64,000 bases of DNA from CALWZE01 sp036644375 (GCA_036644375.1 JAVXQD010000008.1:1-64000); one strand, 5' to 3'; positions 26,669 through 35,667 are shown, counted from the stretch's first letter. Translations and numbers: made by a program. The notes: a model not told the origin generated them from the sequence alone.

Positions 26669-27652
26669 TCAAATATTGTAAATATCGCTTTTGTAGGATG
26701 CAAGATGTCCCTTGAGCCATTCAATCGTCTCTGCAATTCCCGCTTTTAAATCATACTTAGGTGCCCAGCCGGTAAGTGCTTTGATTTTTGTATTATCTCC
26801 CAGCAAGCGATTCACTTCGCTTTTTTCGGGGCGCAGACGCTGTTCATCACATATTATTTCGGCTGACGGATTTATCTGGTCTATCAGCTCCTGAGCAAGC
26901 TGCCCGATACTAATCTCAACACCGGTGGCGATATTCACCTCTTCACCGATTGCTTCCACGCATTCGGCAAGAGCCATAAATCCCGCGGCGGTATCCTTGC
27001 AATAGTTAAAGTCGCGTGTCGGCGTGAGCGACCCGAGCTTTATCTCGGAGGCGCCGTTCAGAAGCTGCGTTATAATTGTGGGTATGACAGCACGAGCGCT
27101 CTGGCGCGGTCCATAGGTGTTAAACGGGCGCACAATTGTAAGCGGGGTTCCAAACGAGCGGTAAAAGCTTTCCGCAAGCCTGTCCGCCCCTATCTTTGTT
27201 GCCGAATACGGACTTTGCCCCTGAAACGGGTGCTTTTCGTCAATCGGAACATACTGAGCTGTTCCGTAGACCTCGCTTGTTGAGGTTACCAGCAGACGGG
27301 ACACACCGAGGTCGTTCGCTGCTTGCAGTACATTCAGAGTTCCTTTTATATTAGTATCGACATAGCTGTCCGGGGAATGATAGCTGAACGGAATCGCAAT
27401 CAGCGCCGCAAGGTGATAAACTGTGTCACAGCCCTTGACGGCAGTGCGAACGCCGTTCGGGTCACGGATATCCCCCGAGAAAACTTCAATCTCGTCCTTG
27501 ATTTCCTTTGGCAGACTGTCAAGCCAGCCCCATGAGTTAAATGAGTTGTAGTATGCAAAGGCCTTGACCTTTGCTCCGCTTTTTACAAGCTCCTCGGTAA
27601 GATGAGAACCGATAAAGCCGTCAGCTCCTGTTACAAGCACTTTTTTGTCCAT
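26669..27652 (-). CDS. legB: LegB-type nucleotide-sugar 4,6-dehydratase
   Basis: Short-chain dehydrogenase/reductase that makes the 4-keto-6-deoxy intermediate, by family precedent from GDP- or UDP-GlcNAc. The 327 residues show the NAD motif VTGADGFIGSH (7-17), STSEVYG (124-130) and catalytic Y149xxxK153 in SPYSATKIG. The segment RPFNTYGPRQSARAVIPTIITQL is typical of LegB. A GTG three codons earlier (27661) is an alternative start. It is the first gene of the leftward legB-legC-ptmE unit and diverges from legG. Confidence 0.9.
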   Translation of the reverse strand: MDKKVLVTGADGFIGSHLTEELVKSGAKVKAFAYYNSFNSWGWLDSLPKEIKDEIEVFSGDIRDPNGVRTAVKGCDTVYHLAALIAIPFSYHSPDSYVDTNIKGTLNVLQAANDLGVSRLLVTSTSEVYGTAQYVPIDEKHPFQGQSPYSATKIGADRLAESFYRSFGTPLTIVRPFNTYGPRQSARAVIPTIITQLLNGASEIKLGSLTPTRDFNYCKDTAAGFMALAECVEAIGEEVNIATGVEISIGQLAQELIDQINPSAEIICDEQRLRPEKSEVNRLLGDNTKIKALTGWAPKYDLKAGIAETIEWLKGHLASYKSDIYNI

Positions 27653-27661
27653 GTGTAGCAC

Positions 27662-27979
27662 CGCTTTCTTTACAAGAATTCAATATATATGATAATATAA
27701 ATACCTCTAAAAAGCAAATAAAGGATTGTGAACAATCGGTGCAGGTGGTATTATTAACAATTATAAAGTAAAATGGTGGTCAGAGCTGCGGAGTCTCAAC
27801 AGAGAGTGATTAAAAAATGCGCGGCACAGCGAATCATACGCTGTCGGCGCACTGTGCATAACCCGCGCAAAAGCTCAAGACCCCGTCTGTTGGAATGCAT
27901 ATTTAACGCGTCGGATGCTTCAGGCGGCGCTCATGATCCAAAAACCTCGATTCTAAGAAGTCGGCAAGGAGTCAGCATT
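27662..27979. other. Divergent legB/legG intergenic region with a stable hairpin
   Basis: The 318-base region drives sugar genes both ways. On the minus strand a possible promoter has TTGCTT and TATCAT 17 bases apart (about 27689-27717). On the plus side the sequence stays open in the legG frame from an ATG at 27775 or so, but lacks a ribosome binding site and homology. A hairpin pairs 27818-27831 with 27839-27851 (five plus six pairs with a small internal bulge, loop AATCATA) in the presumed legG leader. No known riboswitch was recognised. Confidence 0.4.
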
Positions 27980-29167
27980 ATGGATAAAGAAAAATATATC
28001 GTGTCTGTTGTTACAGGGACAAGAGCCGAATTCGGACTGCTCCGCCCCATCATGGACAGGATTGCCGATGACAGGTCTCTCTCTTTGCAGCTTGTGGTCA
28101 CGGGGGCACACCTTTGCGAAGCTCTCGGGTGTACAGTAAATGAGATTGAACAGACCGGGCTGCCGATTGCAGCGAAAATCGATATCCTAAAAAACAGACC
28201 GGATACCGAAACTGCAATTGCCATCTCGCGGGCAGTCGAGAGCTTTTATAATTTCTGGAAATCAAATCGACCTGACCTTGTATTGCTTTTGGGTGACCGC
28301 TATGAGACATTTGCGGCGGCGACCGCGGCGGCTACAAGCGACATACCTATCGCCCACATAGGCGGAGGGGACACAACCGAGGGCGCTAAGGACGAGTTTT
28401 TTCGGCACTGTATTACAAAGATGAGCGCGCTTCACTTCGCCATCTGTGAGCGCTCGCGCAGGCGCATTATTCAGCTCGGAGAGCAGCCGTCGGCAGTTTT
28501 CAACACAGGCTCATCGGGCGCGCAAAATATCCTAAGCATTTCTCCGATTGACAAATCTGAGTTGTCGGCCGATATCGGATTTGATATGTCTGAACCCTTT
28601 CTGCTCTGCACTCTGCACCCGGAGACTCTGGGTGACATCTCGCCTCGAAGATGCGCGGAAATTCTGCTTGCCGCAACAGAAAAGTGCGGTATGCCGATTT
28701 TGTTTACCGCCGCAAATGCCGATGAGGGGGGTACACAGATTAATGATTCAATCGAGCGGTACTGTCGGTGCCACGTCGGTGCAAGGCTGGTTCAAAGCCT
28801 TGGGGTCAAGCGATATTTATCCGCAATGCGTTATTGTGCGGCAGTAGTCGGCAATTCAAGCAGTGCCATTGTCGAAACGCCCTCCCTCAAAAAGCCATCT
28901 GTGAATATAGGTGACCGCCAAAAAGGGCGGGAAACAGGCGCGAACAATATTGATGTACCGTGGAACTGCGATAAGATTCTGCAAGCTTTAAAAAAAGCGG
29001 TTTCACCCGAATTTGCCAAAAGCCTTGAGAATATGAAAAGTCCATATGGCGACGGCGACACCGCAGGCGATATTGTCCGAATAATAAAGGAGAGGCTGTC
29101 TGAGGGAATTTCCCTCAAAAAGGCCTTCTGCGATACAGACATAACGATTTCCGGAGGTAAACCATGA
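27980..29167 (+). CDS. legG: Hydrolysing UDP-sugar 2-epimerase, LegG/NeuC type
   Basis: Releases UDP or GDP and inverts C2 to give the free N-acetyl(amino)hexosamine used by nonulosonate synthases. The 395 residues open VVTGTRAEFGLLRPIM and contain LLLGDRYETFAAA, HIGGGDTTEGAKDE, GSSGAQNI and the C-terminal VGNSSSAIVETPSLKKPSVNIGDRQ region, all typical of LegG/NeuC. The ATG at 27980 has AAGGAG in front; the 69 open codons upstream are ignored. It overlaps the next oxidoreductase gene by four bases (ATGA). Confidence 0.92.
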   Translation: MDKEKYIVSVVTGTRAEFGLLRPIMDRIADDRSLSLQLVVTGAHLCEALGCTVNEIEQTGLPIAAKIDILKNRPDTETAIAISRAVESFYNFWKSNRPDLVLLLGDRYETFAAATAAATSDIPIAHIGGGDTTEGAKDEFFRHCITKMSALHFAICERSRRRIIQLGEQPSAVFNTGSSGAQNILSISPIDKSELSADIGFDMSEPFLLCTLHPETLGDISPRRCAEILLAATEKCGMPILFTAANADEGGTQINDSIERYCRCHVGARLVQSLGVKRYLSAMRYCAAVVGNSSSAIVETPSLKKPSVNIGDRQKGRETGANNIDVPWNCDKILQALKKAVSPEFAKSLENMKSPYGDGDTAGDIVRIIKERLSEGISLKKAFCDTDITISGGKP

Positions 29168-30144
29168 AAGGCATTGTTGTGGGCTTAGGCTCAATGGGAA
29201 AAAGAAGAATCCGACTTATGGAAGATTTTTTTGAAAATACAGAGCTTTGCGGCGTTGACAGCAGCAAAGCACGCCGTGACGAAGCCCATGAGCTTTTCGG
29301 TATTTCATGCTATGTGTCCATTTCGCAGGCAGTGGAGTGCTTCAAGCCGGAATGCGGATTTGTGTGTACAAGCCCGCTGTCTCACGGCTCAATCATAAAT
29401 GAGCTTTTACAGGATAATCTCAATGTTTTTACCGAGATAAATTTGGTTTCGGACAGATACGTCGAGAACGCCGAACTCGCAAAGGACAGGGGGCTTACTC
29501 TGTTTTTATCCTCCACTCCGCTCTATCGCAGAGAGACACAATATATTGAACAAGCGGTTAGAGCAGCCGAATGCCCTTTGATTTACCGATATCATGTTGG
29601 TCAGTATCTTCCCGATTGGCATCCGTGGGAGAATTACAAAGACTTTTTTGTTGGCGACCGCAGAACCGGAGGCTGCAGAGAGCTATTCGGAATAGAGCTT
29701 CCGTGGCTTGTGTCTGCGTTCGGAGAAATAGCCGAGGTGTACTCAACGCACACAAAACAGACCTCTCTCAGCATTGATTATCCCGACAGCTTTCTCGTGA
29801 CAGTGACACATAAAAGCGGAACAACAGGTCAGCTCGCCTTCAACGTTGTGTCCCGCAAAGCCGTCCGAGACCTTGAGGTTATCGGAGAAAAGCTGTATCT
29901 CCATTGGGGCGGAACACCGACAAGCTTGTCAATTTATGATTTTGAAAAAAAACAGGATATTCAAATTGACACCTATGAAAGCGTCAATCACGACACCCGC
30001 TATTCGGACAATATCGTTGAAAACGCATATGTCGATGAGCTTGCCGCGTTTTTTGATACGCTTGAAGGTAAAAATGTGCGCCGTCACAGCTTCGAACAAG
30101 ATGCCGAGCTGCTCGATTTAATAGATGAAATCGAAAAGGAGTAA
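29164..30144 (+). CDS. Gfo/Idh/MocA oxidoreductase, nonulosonate cluster (copy 1)
   Basis: NAD(P)-dependent sugar oxidoreductase fold: Rossmann motif VVGLGSMGKRR at 5-15 and a C-terminal beta-sheet domain. The 326 residues include EINLVS in the place of the usual EKP motif, and YHVGQYLPDWHPWENY, which resembles SSYLPDWRPETDY in the next gene, so the two are paralogues. Start overlaps the legG stop, and the next gene begins 7 bases after this stop. The reaction is unknown; an oxidation, reduction or epimerisation of the nonulosonate or its precursor is inferred from position only. Confidence 0.8.
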   Translation: MKGIVVGLGSMGKRRIRLMEDFFENTELCGVDSSKARRDEAHELFGISCYVSISQAVECFKPECGFVCTSPLSHGSIINELLQDNLNVFTEINLVSDRYVENAELAKDRGLTLFLSSTPLYRRETQYIEQAVRAAECPLIYRYHVGQYLPDWHPWENYKDFFVGDRRTGGCRELFGIELPWLVSAFGEIAEVYSTHTKQTSLSIDYPDSFLVTVTHKSGTTGQLAFNVVSRKAVRDLEVIGEKLYLHWGGTPTSLSIYDFEKKQDIQIDTYESVNHDTRYSDNIVENAYVDELAAFFDTLEGKNVRRHSFEQDAELLDLIDEIEKE

Positions 30145-30151
30145 TCCTGAG

Positions 30152-31081
30152 ATGAAAATATTGTTTATGGGACTCGGTTCAATCGGAAGCCGCCACATAA
30201 AGAATCTGGATACGGTTTTGTGCGAGCGGGGGATATCCCACCGAATCGACGCCGTTCGAAGCTCCGATAAACAGCTGCGCGGCGGTGTACAAGCACTTTT
30301 GACAAACAGTTATTATTCCGTTGATGAAATCAAAGAGAAATATGATGTTGCATTCATCACAAACCCCTCGTCACTTCACGAAAGCTCGGTAAAATCGCTC
30401 GTTGATATTGCCGAAAACATGTTTATTGAAAAGCCGGTATTTTCGCGCAACGATATTGACGAGCATGCGCTCGGACTTCACGCAGACGGCGTATACTATG
30501 TTGCATGTCCGCTTCGCCATACTCCGGTCATACGCCGAATGAAGCGGATTTGCGAACAGAATCACGTTGTTTCGGCGCGCGCAATCAGTTCCTCCTATCT
30601 GCCTGACTGGAGACCCGAAACCGACTATCGAACCTGTTACAGCGCGAGGCGAGAGCTTGGCGGAGGAGTTGTGCTCGACCTTATTCATGAGTGGGACTAT
30701 CTTAGCTATCTTTTCGGCATACCATCGAGCGTGTTCGGTTTTTCGGGAAAATATTCGGAGCTTGAAATCAACAGCGATGATGTAGCCGTGTATATTGCGC
30801 GGTATAATGACCTGCTTTTATCATTGCATCTCGATTATATCGGACGAAAATCGGTTAGAGAAATTGAGATATACTGCAACAATGAGACCTATTGCGGCGA
30901 CATACTAAACAGAACCGTCACGCACAGGGCATCCGGCGAGGTTGAGACCTTCGAACCCGAAGATTTTTATCTCAATGAGATGAATTACTTCATTGACTGT
31001 GTGCTCGACAAAACCGCAAATAACATGAACACGGTCACCAATGCGCTTATGGTCCTGAAAACAGCGGAAATTAAATCTTAA
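30152..31081 (+). CDS. Gfo/Idh/MocA oxidoreductase, nonulosonate cluster (copy 2)
   Basis: Second member of the paralogous pair, 309 residues. It starts MKILFMGLGSIGSRHIKNLD with an intact dinucleotide motif. Unlike copy 1 it keeps the EKP motif (FIEKPVFSR), whose lysine is catalytic in the family, plus GGGVVLDLIHEWDYL with a candidate active-site histidine. Nine in-frame codons upstream of the ATG lie inside the previous gene; AAAGGAG before 30152 decides the start. Followed after 43 bases by the CMP-sugar synthetase gene. Confidence 0.85.
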   Translation: MKILFMGLGSIGSRHIKNLDTVLCERGISHRIDAVRSSDKQLRGGVQALLTNSYYSVDEIKEKYDVAFITNPSSLHESSVKSLVDIAENMFIEKPVFSRNDIDEHALGLHADGVYYVACPLRHTPVIRRMKRICEQNHVVSARAISSSYLPDWRPETDYRTCYSARRELGGGVVLDLIHEWDYLSYLFGIPSSVFGFSGKYSELEINSDDVAVYIARYNDLLLSLHLDYIGRKSVREIEIYCNNETYCGDILNRTVTHRASGEVETFEPEDFYLNEMNYFIDCVLDKTANNMNTVTNALMVLKTAEIKS

Positions 31082-31124
31082 ATCAAACCCAACTCAACAA
31101 GCATTTTTTTCGGAGGCTTAACTA

Positions 31125-31934
31125 ATGAACATTCTTGTCACAATTTGTGCGCGCGCCGGCTCAAAGGGCGTAAAGTCAAAGAACATGCGCGACTTTTTGG
31201 AATACCCAATCTGCTTTTATACACTGTCTGCATACAGGCTCTTTTTAGAGCGTGAAGCGCATCTTTACGGACAGTTTGACCTTGCAGTGAACACGGATTC
31301 ACAGCAGCTGTACGACCAAATCGACAGCACGGGAACCCCGTATATTAAAGTGCCGCGCAAGGAATTCCTCGCGGGAGACACCGCGAGCAAAACCGATGTC
31401 ATGCGGGATACACTTAAAGAGGCACAGGCTCAGACAGGTAAGACATATGACTTCGTTGTGGACATGGACCTTACTAGTCCGCTCCGCCGTGTAGAGGACA
31501 TAAAGAGCATCGTAGATACGTTCATTGCCAACCCCGATGCCGAGATTGCACTTTCGGTGACCGAGAGCCGCCGCAACCCATATTTCAACCAGCTGATAAA
31601 AAAAGATGACGGATTTTTCAAAATTGCCATCGACAGCAATTTTGTTGCACGTCAGCAGGCTCCCGAGGTGTTTGACGCAAACGCCTCGCTCTATGCATAC
31701 AGTCCCGAGTTCCTCAACGAGACAACCAAGATTCTCTCACAGGCAAAGCTCGTCTGCTCGATAATGCCGGACACCGCAGTTCTTGACATTGACAGTGAGC
31801 GAGACTTTGAGCTTATGCAGATGCTTGCGAAATATTTTTATGAAAGTGATGAGACTTTTGGTGAAATACACAGAAACATAGAGAGCTTTTGTCCCAAGAA
31901 CAAAAAGGGCTTGTTTTCTTTTTTGCACAAATAA
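31125..31934 (+). CDS. legF: CMP-nonulosonate cytidylyltransferase (LegF/NeuA family)
   Basis: Activates a nonulosonic acid with CTP to a CMP-sugar, the donor for surface glycosylation. The 269 residues carry the N-terminal nucleotide loop ICARAGSKGVKSKN, the conserved DMDLTSPLRRVEDI and the DIDSERDFELMQ acidic end. The C-terminus is about 30-40 residues longer than minimal NeuA proteins and has no hydrolase domain. GGAGG precedes the ATG. It ends the tight part of the plus-strand sugar operon. Confidence 0.9.
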   Translation: MNILVTICARAGSKGVKSKNMRDFLEYPICFYTLSAYRLFLEREAHLYGQFDLAVNTDSQQLYDQIDSTGTPYIKVPRKEFLAGDTASKTDVMRDTLKEAQAQTGKTYDFVVDMDLTSPLRRVEDIKSIVDTFIANPDAEIALSVTESRRNPYFNQLIKKDDGFFKIAIDSNFVARQQAPEVFDANASLYAYSPEFLNETTKILSQAKLVCSIMPDTAVLDIDSERDFELMQMLAKYFYESDETFGEIHRNIESFCPKNKKGLFSFLHK

Positions 31935-31952
31935 CACAAACGGGGTTTTATT

Positions 31953-32507
31953 ATGAAAAAATATATCACAGTTTTGTTGATTGCCTTGTGCCTTACGCTC
32001 TTAGTTTCTTGCGGCAAGCACACTGAGTCGGACGACCCACTGCTTCCCGCAGCGCCTGAGACCGAGATGCCGACACCCCCTATTGACGGACCTGTATATT
32101 CGGGCACAGATATTGCCGATTCACCGTTTGTCGGGAAATTCGAAAACAGTTATTCGGCTCTTTTTGCAAGCGGAGCGGAGTATGTTTATGTTAAAATTAC
32201 CGTGAACGAGGATGGGACTCAAATAAAGGAACCTCTGCAAAAACCCACTCTCGAGTGTCGTGCCGACGGTACATTTTCTCTGATGGTGCCCACGGCAATC
32301 GGAGAGGGGAATGCCACGATTAACGGGACCTTTACCGTTGACGGAGAGATTGCGGAATTCACGGTTGCGCAGGGCAGTTACGGAGATTTTATCGGGGCGA
32401 GCACCGAAAAATTCACCTGCAAGCTTATTAACGCCAATGATATCAGGTTTTGGGGTGATCAGATTGGCACAGTCTCGGGTGGAGATATTTTTACAAAAGC
32501 CACATGA
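31953..32507 (+). CDS. Small lipoprotein of unknown function
   Basis: 184 residues with a type II signal peptide: MKK, hydrophobic core and lipobox LVSC with the lipidated cysteine at C20. It is followed by an Asp/Pro-rich linker (24-50). The rest looks like a small beta-rich domain (about 55-180) with repeated strands, no known motif and no catalytic pattern. It lies 18 bases after the CMP-sugar synthetase gene, so it is probably transcribed with the sugar genes. A cell-surface role in the glycan system is possible but unsupported beyond position. Confidence 0.75.
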   Translation: MKKYITVLLIALCLTLLVSCGKHTESDDPLLPAAPETEMPTPPIDGPVYSGTDIADSPFVGKFENSYSALFASGAEYVYVKITVNEDGTQIKEPLQKPTLECRADGTFSLMVPTAIGEGNATINGTFTVDGEIAEFTVAQGSYGDFIGASTEKFTCKLINANDIRFWGDQIGTVSGGDIFTKAT

Positions 32508-32680
32508 AATAAAAACATCTGCACGCTTTATTAATGATGCCTCAGTGGCACAAAGAAGCTTTAAGAGCGAACTCGAGCTTAATAAATACACTTTTCCAAT
32601 GAACACTTAAATGCTGTCAGCAATTGACTTTATACAGCTCGATAAACCGCACAGATCAAGCAAATAGGAGATAAAATGAC

Positions 32681-34045
32681 GTGGCGATTGATTTTTTGTT
32701 TTTATATGAACATATAGTCCGTGAGTTTGAAAATGACTGTCTCGTGATGGCGGAGCTTGAGCGAAGAGGGTATAAATCAGAGCTGCTGCAGCTGATGGAC
32801 AGAAAAAAACTCAAGTATTTCACATGGAAAAAGCCGAGAGTTATTGTCACCTCTGCCATGTATAACAACGAGACGCTGAACAGCTTTGTCTACAATAATG
32901 TCGGCAGAGTGGACAAGGTTGTAAATCTGCATTGGGAAGAGGTTTTGTCCCGCGAGCAGGAGGAGAGCGAATTTTATTCGCTGACCGAGAATGCGCGAAA
33001 ATGCACCCATATCTGCTGGGGAAATGCGGCAAAGCAAAGGATTGTCGCAAAGGGTGTTCCCGAGACAAATACCGAAATTACAGGCGCTGTTCAGCTTGAT
33101 TTTCTGTATCCGGAATTCAGCGGATATTTTAAAAGCCGAGCTGATATTGCGGTTGAGTACGGGCTTGACCCGAGCAGGCGCTGGCTTGCATATATCAGCT
33201 CGTTTTCATGCGCCTTTATGGACGACAAAGAGGTGGATGAGCTCAACAAAATGACCGATCTCGATTTCAAGGGATTCAAAGAGGTCGGAGGCCGCTCGAT
33301 GAATGTCACGCTTGATTGGTTTGACAGATTGCTTGACGAACAGCCCGATATTGAGCTTATCTATCGACCTCACCCGTGCGAGTGGCAGAGTCCGCCGCTT
33401 GACGAAATGAAAAAAAGGCATCCGAATTTTCACGTCATCACCGATTATTCGGTAAAGCAGTGGGTGAAGGTGTGCGACGTTATTCTCACATGGATGAGCA
33501 CCTCGGTCGCCGAAATTTATTTTGCGAAAAAAAGTTGTCTTGTGCTTCGTCCCGAGCCGCTGTTCGATGATTATGACCCCGTTACCTACGAGGGCGTCGA
33601 TGCTATTGACAGCTATAATCGCCTTGTCTGCGAGCTTGCAAAGTCCGAGCATCCATTTCCGATTGACTCGGCACAAATGCAGGCGCACTATGATGTTGAC
33701 TATGACTATCCCGCATATATGCGAATAGCGGATTTACTGGAACAAACACTTAAAAATCCTCCGCGTGACAAGCCTTTTTCCGAGGGTTATAAGCCGAGAT
33801 TTAATTTCGGAAAATTTGTCGCCCTGTGCGGGCTTCACACCATGAACGCACTGCACATCAATCCTCATTGGTTTGATTTCGTCGGAAAAAACATAACCGA
33901 TCAAACCGAACGGCTCATCGGATACTACACCAAGGCGCGCGTCAGCAATAAGCAAATACGCGCTAAAATGGACGAGATGCGCCTGTATATCGACAGGGGA
34001 GCGCACAAATCGAGAAATCAAGCAAATAACAAATCGCAGCTTTAA
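32681..34045 (+). CDS. GT-B-like surface carbohydrate transferase, candidate nonulosonate transferase
   Basis: 454 residues without membrane segments. It resembles surface carbohydrate biosynthesis proteins with a two-domain GT-B fold. The motif YRPHPCEW (about 228-235) and the later DVILTWMSTSVAEIYF match the HP and Ser/Thr motifs shared by CDP-glycerol transferases and some bacterial sialyltransferases. A C-terminal helical tail (about 400-454) is rich in basic residues. The start is GTG at 32681 with GGAG ten bases upstream; an overlapping ATG at 32676 is in the wrong frame and soon stops. The position after legF suggests use of the CMP-activated sugar (inference). Confidence 0.65.
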   Translation: MAIDFLFLYEHIVREFENDCLVMAELERRGYKSELLQLMDRKKLKYFTWKKPRVIVTSAMYNNETLNSFVYNNVGRVDKVVNLHWEEVLSREQEESEFYSLTENARKCTHICWGNAAKQRIVAKGVPETNTEITGAVQLDFLYPEFSGYFKSRADIAVEYGLDPSRRWLAYISSFSCAFMDDKEVDELNKMTDLDFKGFKEVGGRSMNVTLDWFDRLLDEQPDIELIYRPHPCEWQSPPLDEMKKRHPNFHVITDYSVKQWVKVCDVILTWMSTSVAEIYFAKKSCLVLRPEPLFDDYDPVTYEGVDAIDSYNRLVCELAKSEHPFPIDSAQMQAHYDVDYDYPAYMRIADLLEQTLKNPPRDKPFSEGYKPRFNFGKFVALCGLHTMNALHINPHWFDFVGKNITDQTERLIGYYTKARVSNKQIRAKMDEMRLYIDRGAHKSRNQANNKSQL

Positions 34046-34206
34046 GTCGATGTCGGCAAGCTGCGGCTATAGTTTAAGCGCCGTGACAAGCTTATTCGTT
34101 TTTCGGCGGAGCCGTCGGCTATTTGAAATTCATTCGGGAAATAACGGGGCTGTGACACAATGCGTTTTCGATAGCAAAATGCACAAAGAACCGGATCTTA
34201 AATTAC

Positions 34207-34257
34207 AAAAAACACTTGAAATCAGGCTTTGATAGTCCGAAATCAAGTGCTTTTTTG
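34207..34257. terminator. Terminator between the transferase and the GtrA genes
   Basis: A long hairpin pairs AAAAAACACTTGA (34207-34219) with the right arm at 34243-34256, with one bulged base and an AATC/GATT extension inside. The T-run follows on the plus strand and the A-run on the left arm serves the minus strand. Confidence 0.75.
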
Positions 34258-34343
34258 TGCGATGTTTTTTCACAGGGCTACTGTGCCTCAGCCCCTCATA
34301 TCGCTCTATTGGAATTTTTACAGACGGCACCATTGGGAAATTG

Positions 34344-34796
34344 CTATTTATTGCGGTACAGAATAACCTTTTTCATACTGTAGTTCCAAATCAGCACAAT
34401 TGCTGCCGCTATTATTTTTGCGACAATCACTATCATGCCAAGCTTTTCAACACCAACCCACATCAGCAATTCGGTAAGCAGCAGGCCGCCTGTTGATATT
34501 ACCGCAAACACAACGAACTCGGTGGTTTTGCTCGCTTTTGTGGTCTCGCCGTTGAAAACAAACCAAATCGACAGCAGATAGTTTACGGTCAGCCCCACCA
34601 TGAATCCGAATACAGTTGCGACCATATAATGCATTCCGAGGCACGAATTGAGAATAAACAGTACCGCAGCATCAACGACAAAGGAAATTCCCCCTACAAA
34701 AAAATATCGAAAAAACTGAATTATCGGATTTTTTGTAGGATTCACAAAAAGATTTTTTATGTCAAGCTTGAACATGTAAGAAAACAGCTCTTTCAT
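34344..34796 (-). CDS. GtrA-family membrane protein (copy 1)
   Basis: 150-residue membrane protein with the four helices of the GtrA/DPMS family. Members are thought to flip or handle polyprenyl-phosphate-linked sugars. The conserved opening FFRYFFVGGISFVVDAAVLF and the central FGFMVGLTVNYLLSIWFVF are present. The ATG at 34796 follows AGAGGT; twelve codons of open frame upstream are not used. It lies 84 bases downstream of a second GtrA gene on the same strand. Confidence 0.88.
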   Translation of the reverse strand: MKELFSYMFKLDIKNLFVNPTKNPIIQFFRYFFVGGISFVVDAAVLFILNSCLGMHYMVATVFGFMVGLTVNYLLSIWFVFNGETTKASKTTEFVVFAVISTGGLLLTELLMWVGVEKLGMIVIVAKIIAAAIVLIWNYSMKKVILYRNK

Positions 34797-34880
34797 TTTA
34801 TATGTACCTCTTAAAAATATTGCAATCGGCACTTTGCCGAAAACTGAAAACGCGGCTCAAGCAGCGTGCAAAGGATGTTT

Positions 34881-35312
34881 CTATTTGTTCCCTTTGTCCG
34901 CAAGCTCGTTTGTGTTGACCGAGTTGCGATAAACCACAAACCGGCAAAAAAGATATTCGGAAATGAGATTCAAAATCATCGTAACAAAAAGCACCAGATA
35001 TTCATTCCAGCCGATATTGGTCAGCGCCGCGCCCCACCATGTTGAAAGAGGAGTAAATACACAGTAATAAGCAGCGATTTTCAACATCGCAATCGGAACA
35101 TTTGCAGTTGATTTAAAGGTAAATTTTCGATTGAGCGTAAAATTCCACAGTACCGACAATATCAGTGCCGTGAGATAGCATATCCAGTAAGGCAGATGAA
35201 AAACCTCATTCAAAAGCGTAAAACTTAAAGCCTGAATCAGACCCGCGCTGGCAGAAAACAGAACGAATTTAATCATCTGTGCCGCATTTTGCTTTGGAGA
35301 CAGCTTTTCCAT
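34881..35312 (-). CDS. GtrA-family membrane protein (copy 2)
   Basis: 143 residues, again with four helices and the GtrA pattern (IKFVLFSASAGLIQALSFTLL and LSVLWNFTLNRKFTF). It differs enough from copy 1 that the two are not a recent duplication. The ATG at 35312 follows AGAGGG and a good promoter (35351-35378); the longer open frame to 35408 begins upstream of that promoter. The pair, next to the glycan genes, may serve polyprenyl-linked sugar transfer. Confidence 0.85.
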   Translation of the reverse strand: MEKLSPKQNAAQMIKFVLFSASAGLIQALSFTLLNEVFHLPYWICYLTALILSVLWNFTLNRKFTFKSTANVPIAMLKIAAYYCVFTPLSTWWGAALTNIGWNEYLVLFVTMILNLISEYLFCRFVVYRNSVNTNELADKGNK

Positions 35313-35350
35313 TTTGATTCCCTCTTTTACCGTATTTGGATTGCAAATAC

Positions 35351-35378
35351 ATTGTACCACATCGGCTATATATAACAA
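35351..35378 (-). promoter_or_regulatory. Promoter of the GtrA pair
   Basis: Reading on the minus strand, TTGTTA (35378-35373) and TACAAT (35356-35351) are 16 bases apart, with TG one base before the -10 box (extended -10). Transcription would start about 30 bases before the ATG at 35312. Confidence 0.55.
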
Positions 35379-35609
35379 AATTATATTAATAAATGATGGC
35401 AAGCGCACAGACCGTCGGATATGCGATATTCAAGTCATTTGCAGGATATGTAAAGCTGTGAGATTTTTGAAAACAGGCGGAAAGCATGTGTGAAGGATGA
35501 AAATCCCCCGAATGTCCTTGCTTTTTTGTCAGCGCTATATTTGCGTTGGCTGCGGCGCTGCATTTCAGTGATTTTACACCTCGGCAATACAATTTGTGCA
35601 AGCCGAGAT

Positions 35610-35639
35610 TTGCATTTATTCGGCTGTTTGGTGTATAAT
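35610..35639 (+). promoter_or_regulatory. Promoter of the GH13 gene
   Basis: TTGCAT (35610-35615) and TATAAT (35634-35639) are separated by 18 bases. The predicted start site lies about 20 bases before the ATG at 35668. Confidence 0.6.
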
Positions 35640-35667
35640 CCACAGAAAATACGATTAAGAGGTTTTT

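Noticed and set aside
27773..27979. 69-codon extension upstream of legG
   Set aside because: No homology to the epimerase N-terminus and no ribosome binding site; AAGGAG stands before the ATG at 27980.
32676..32720. ATG at 32676 as start of the GT-B-like gene
   Set aside because: It is in a different frame and reaches a stop after about 12 codons; GTG at 32681 opens the long frame.
35313..35408. N-terminal extension of the second GtrA gene
   Set aside because: The extra codons lie over the predicted promoter at 35351-35378, and AGAGGG precedes the ATG at 35312.
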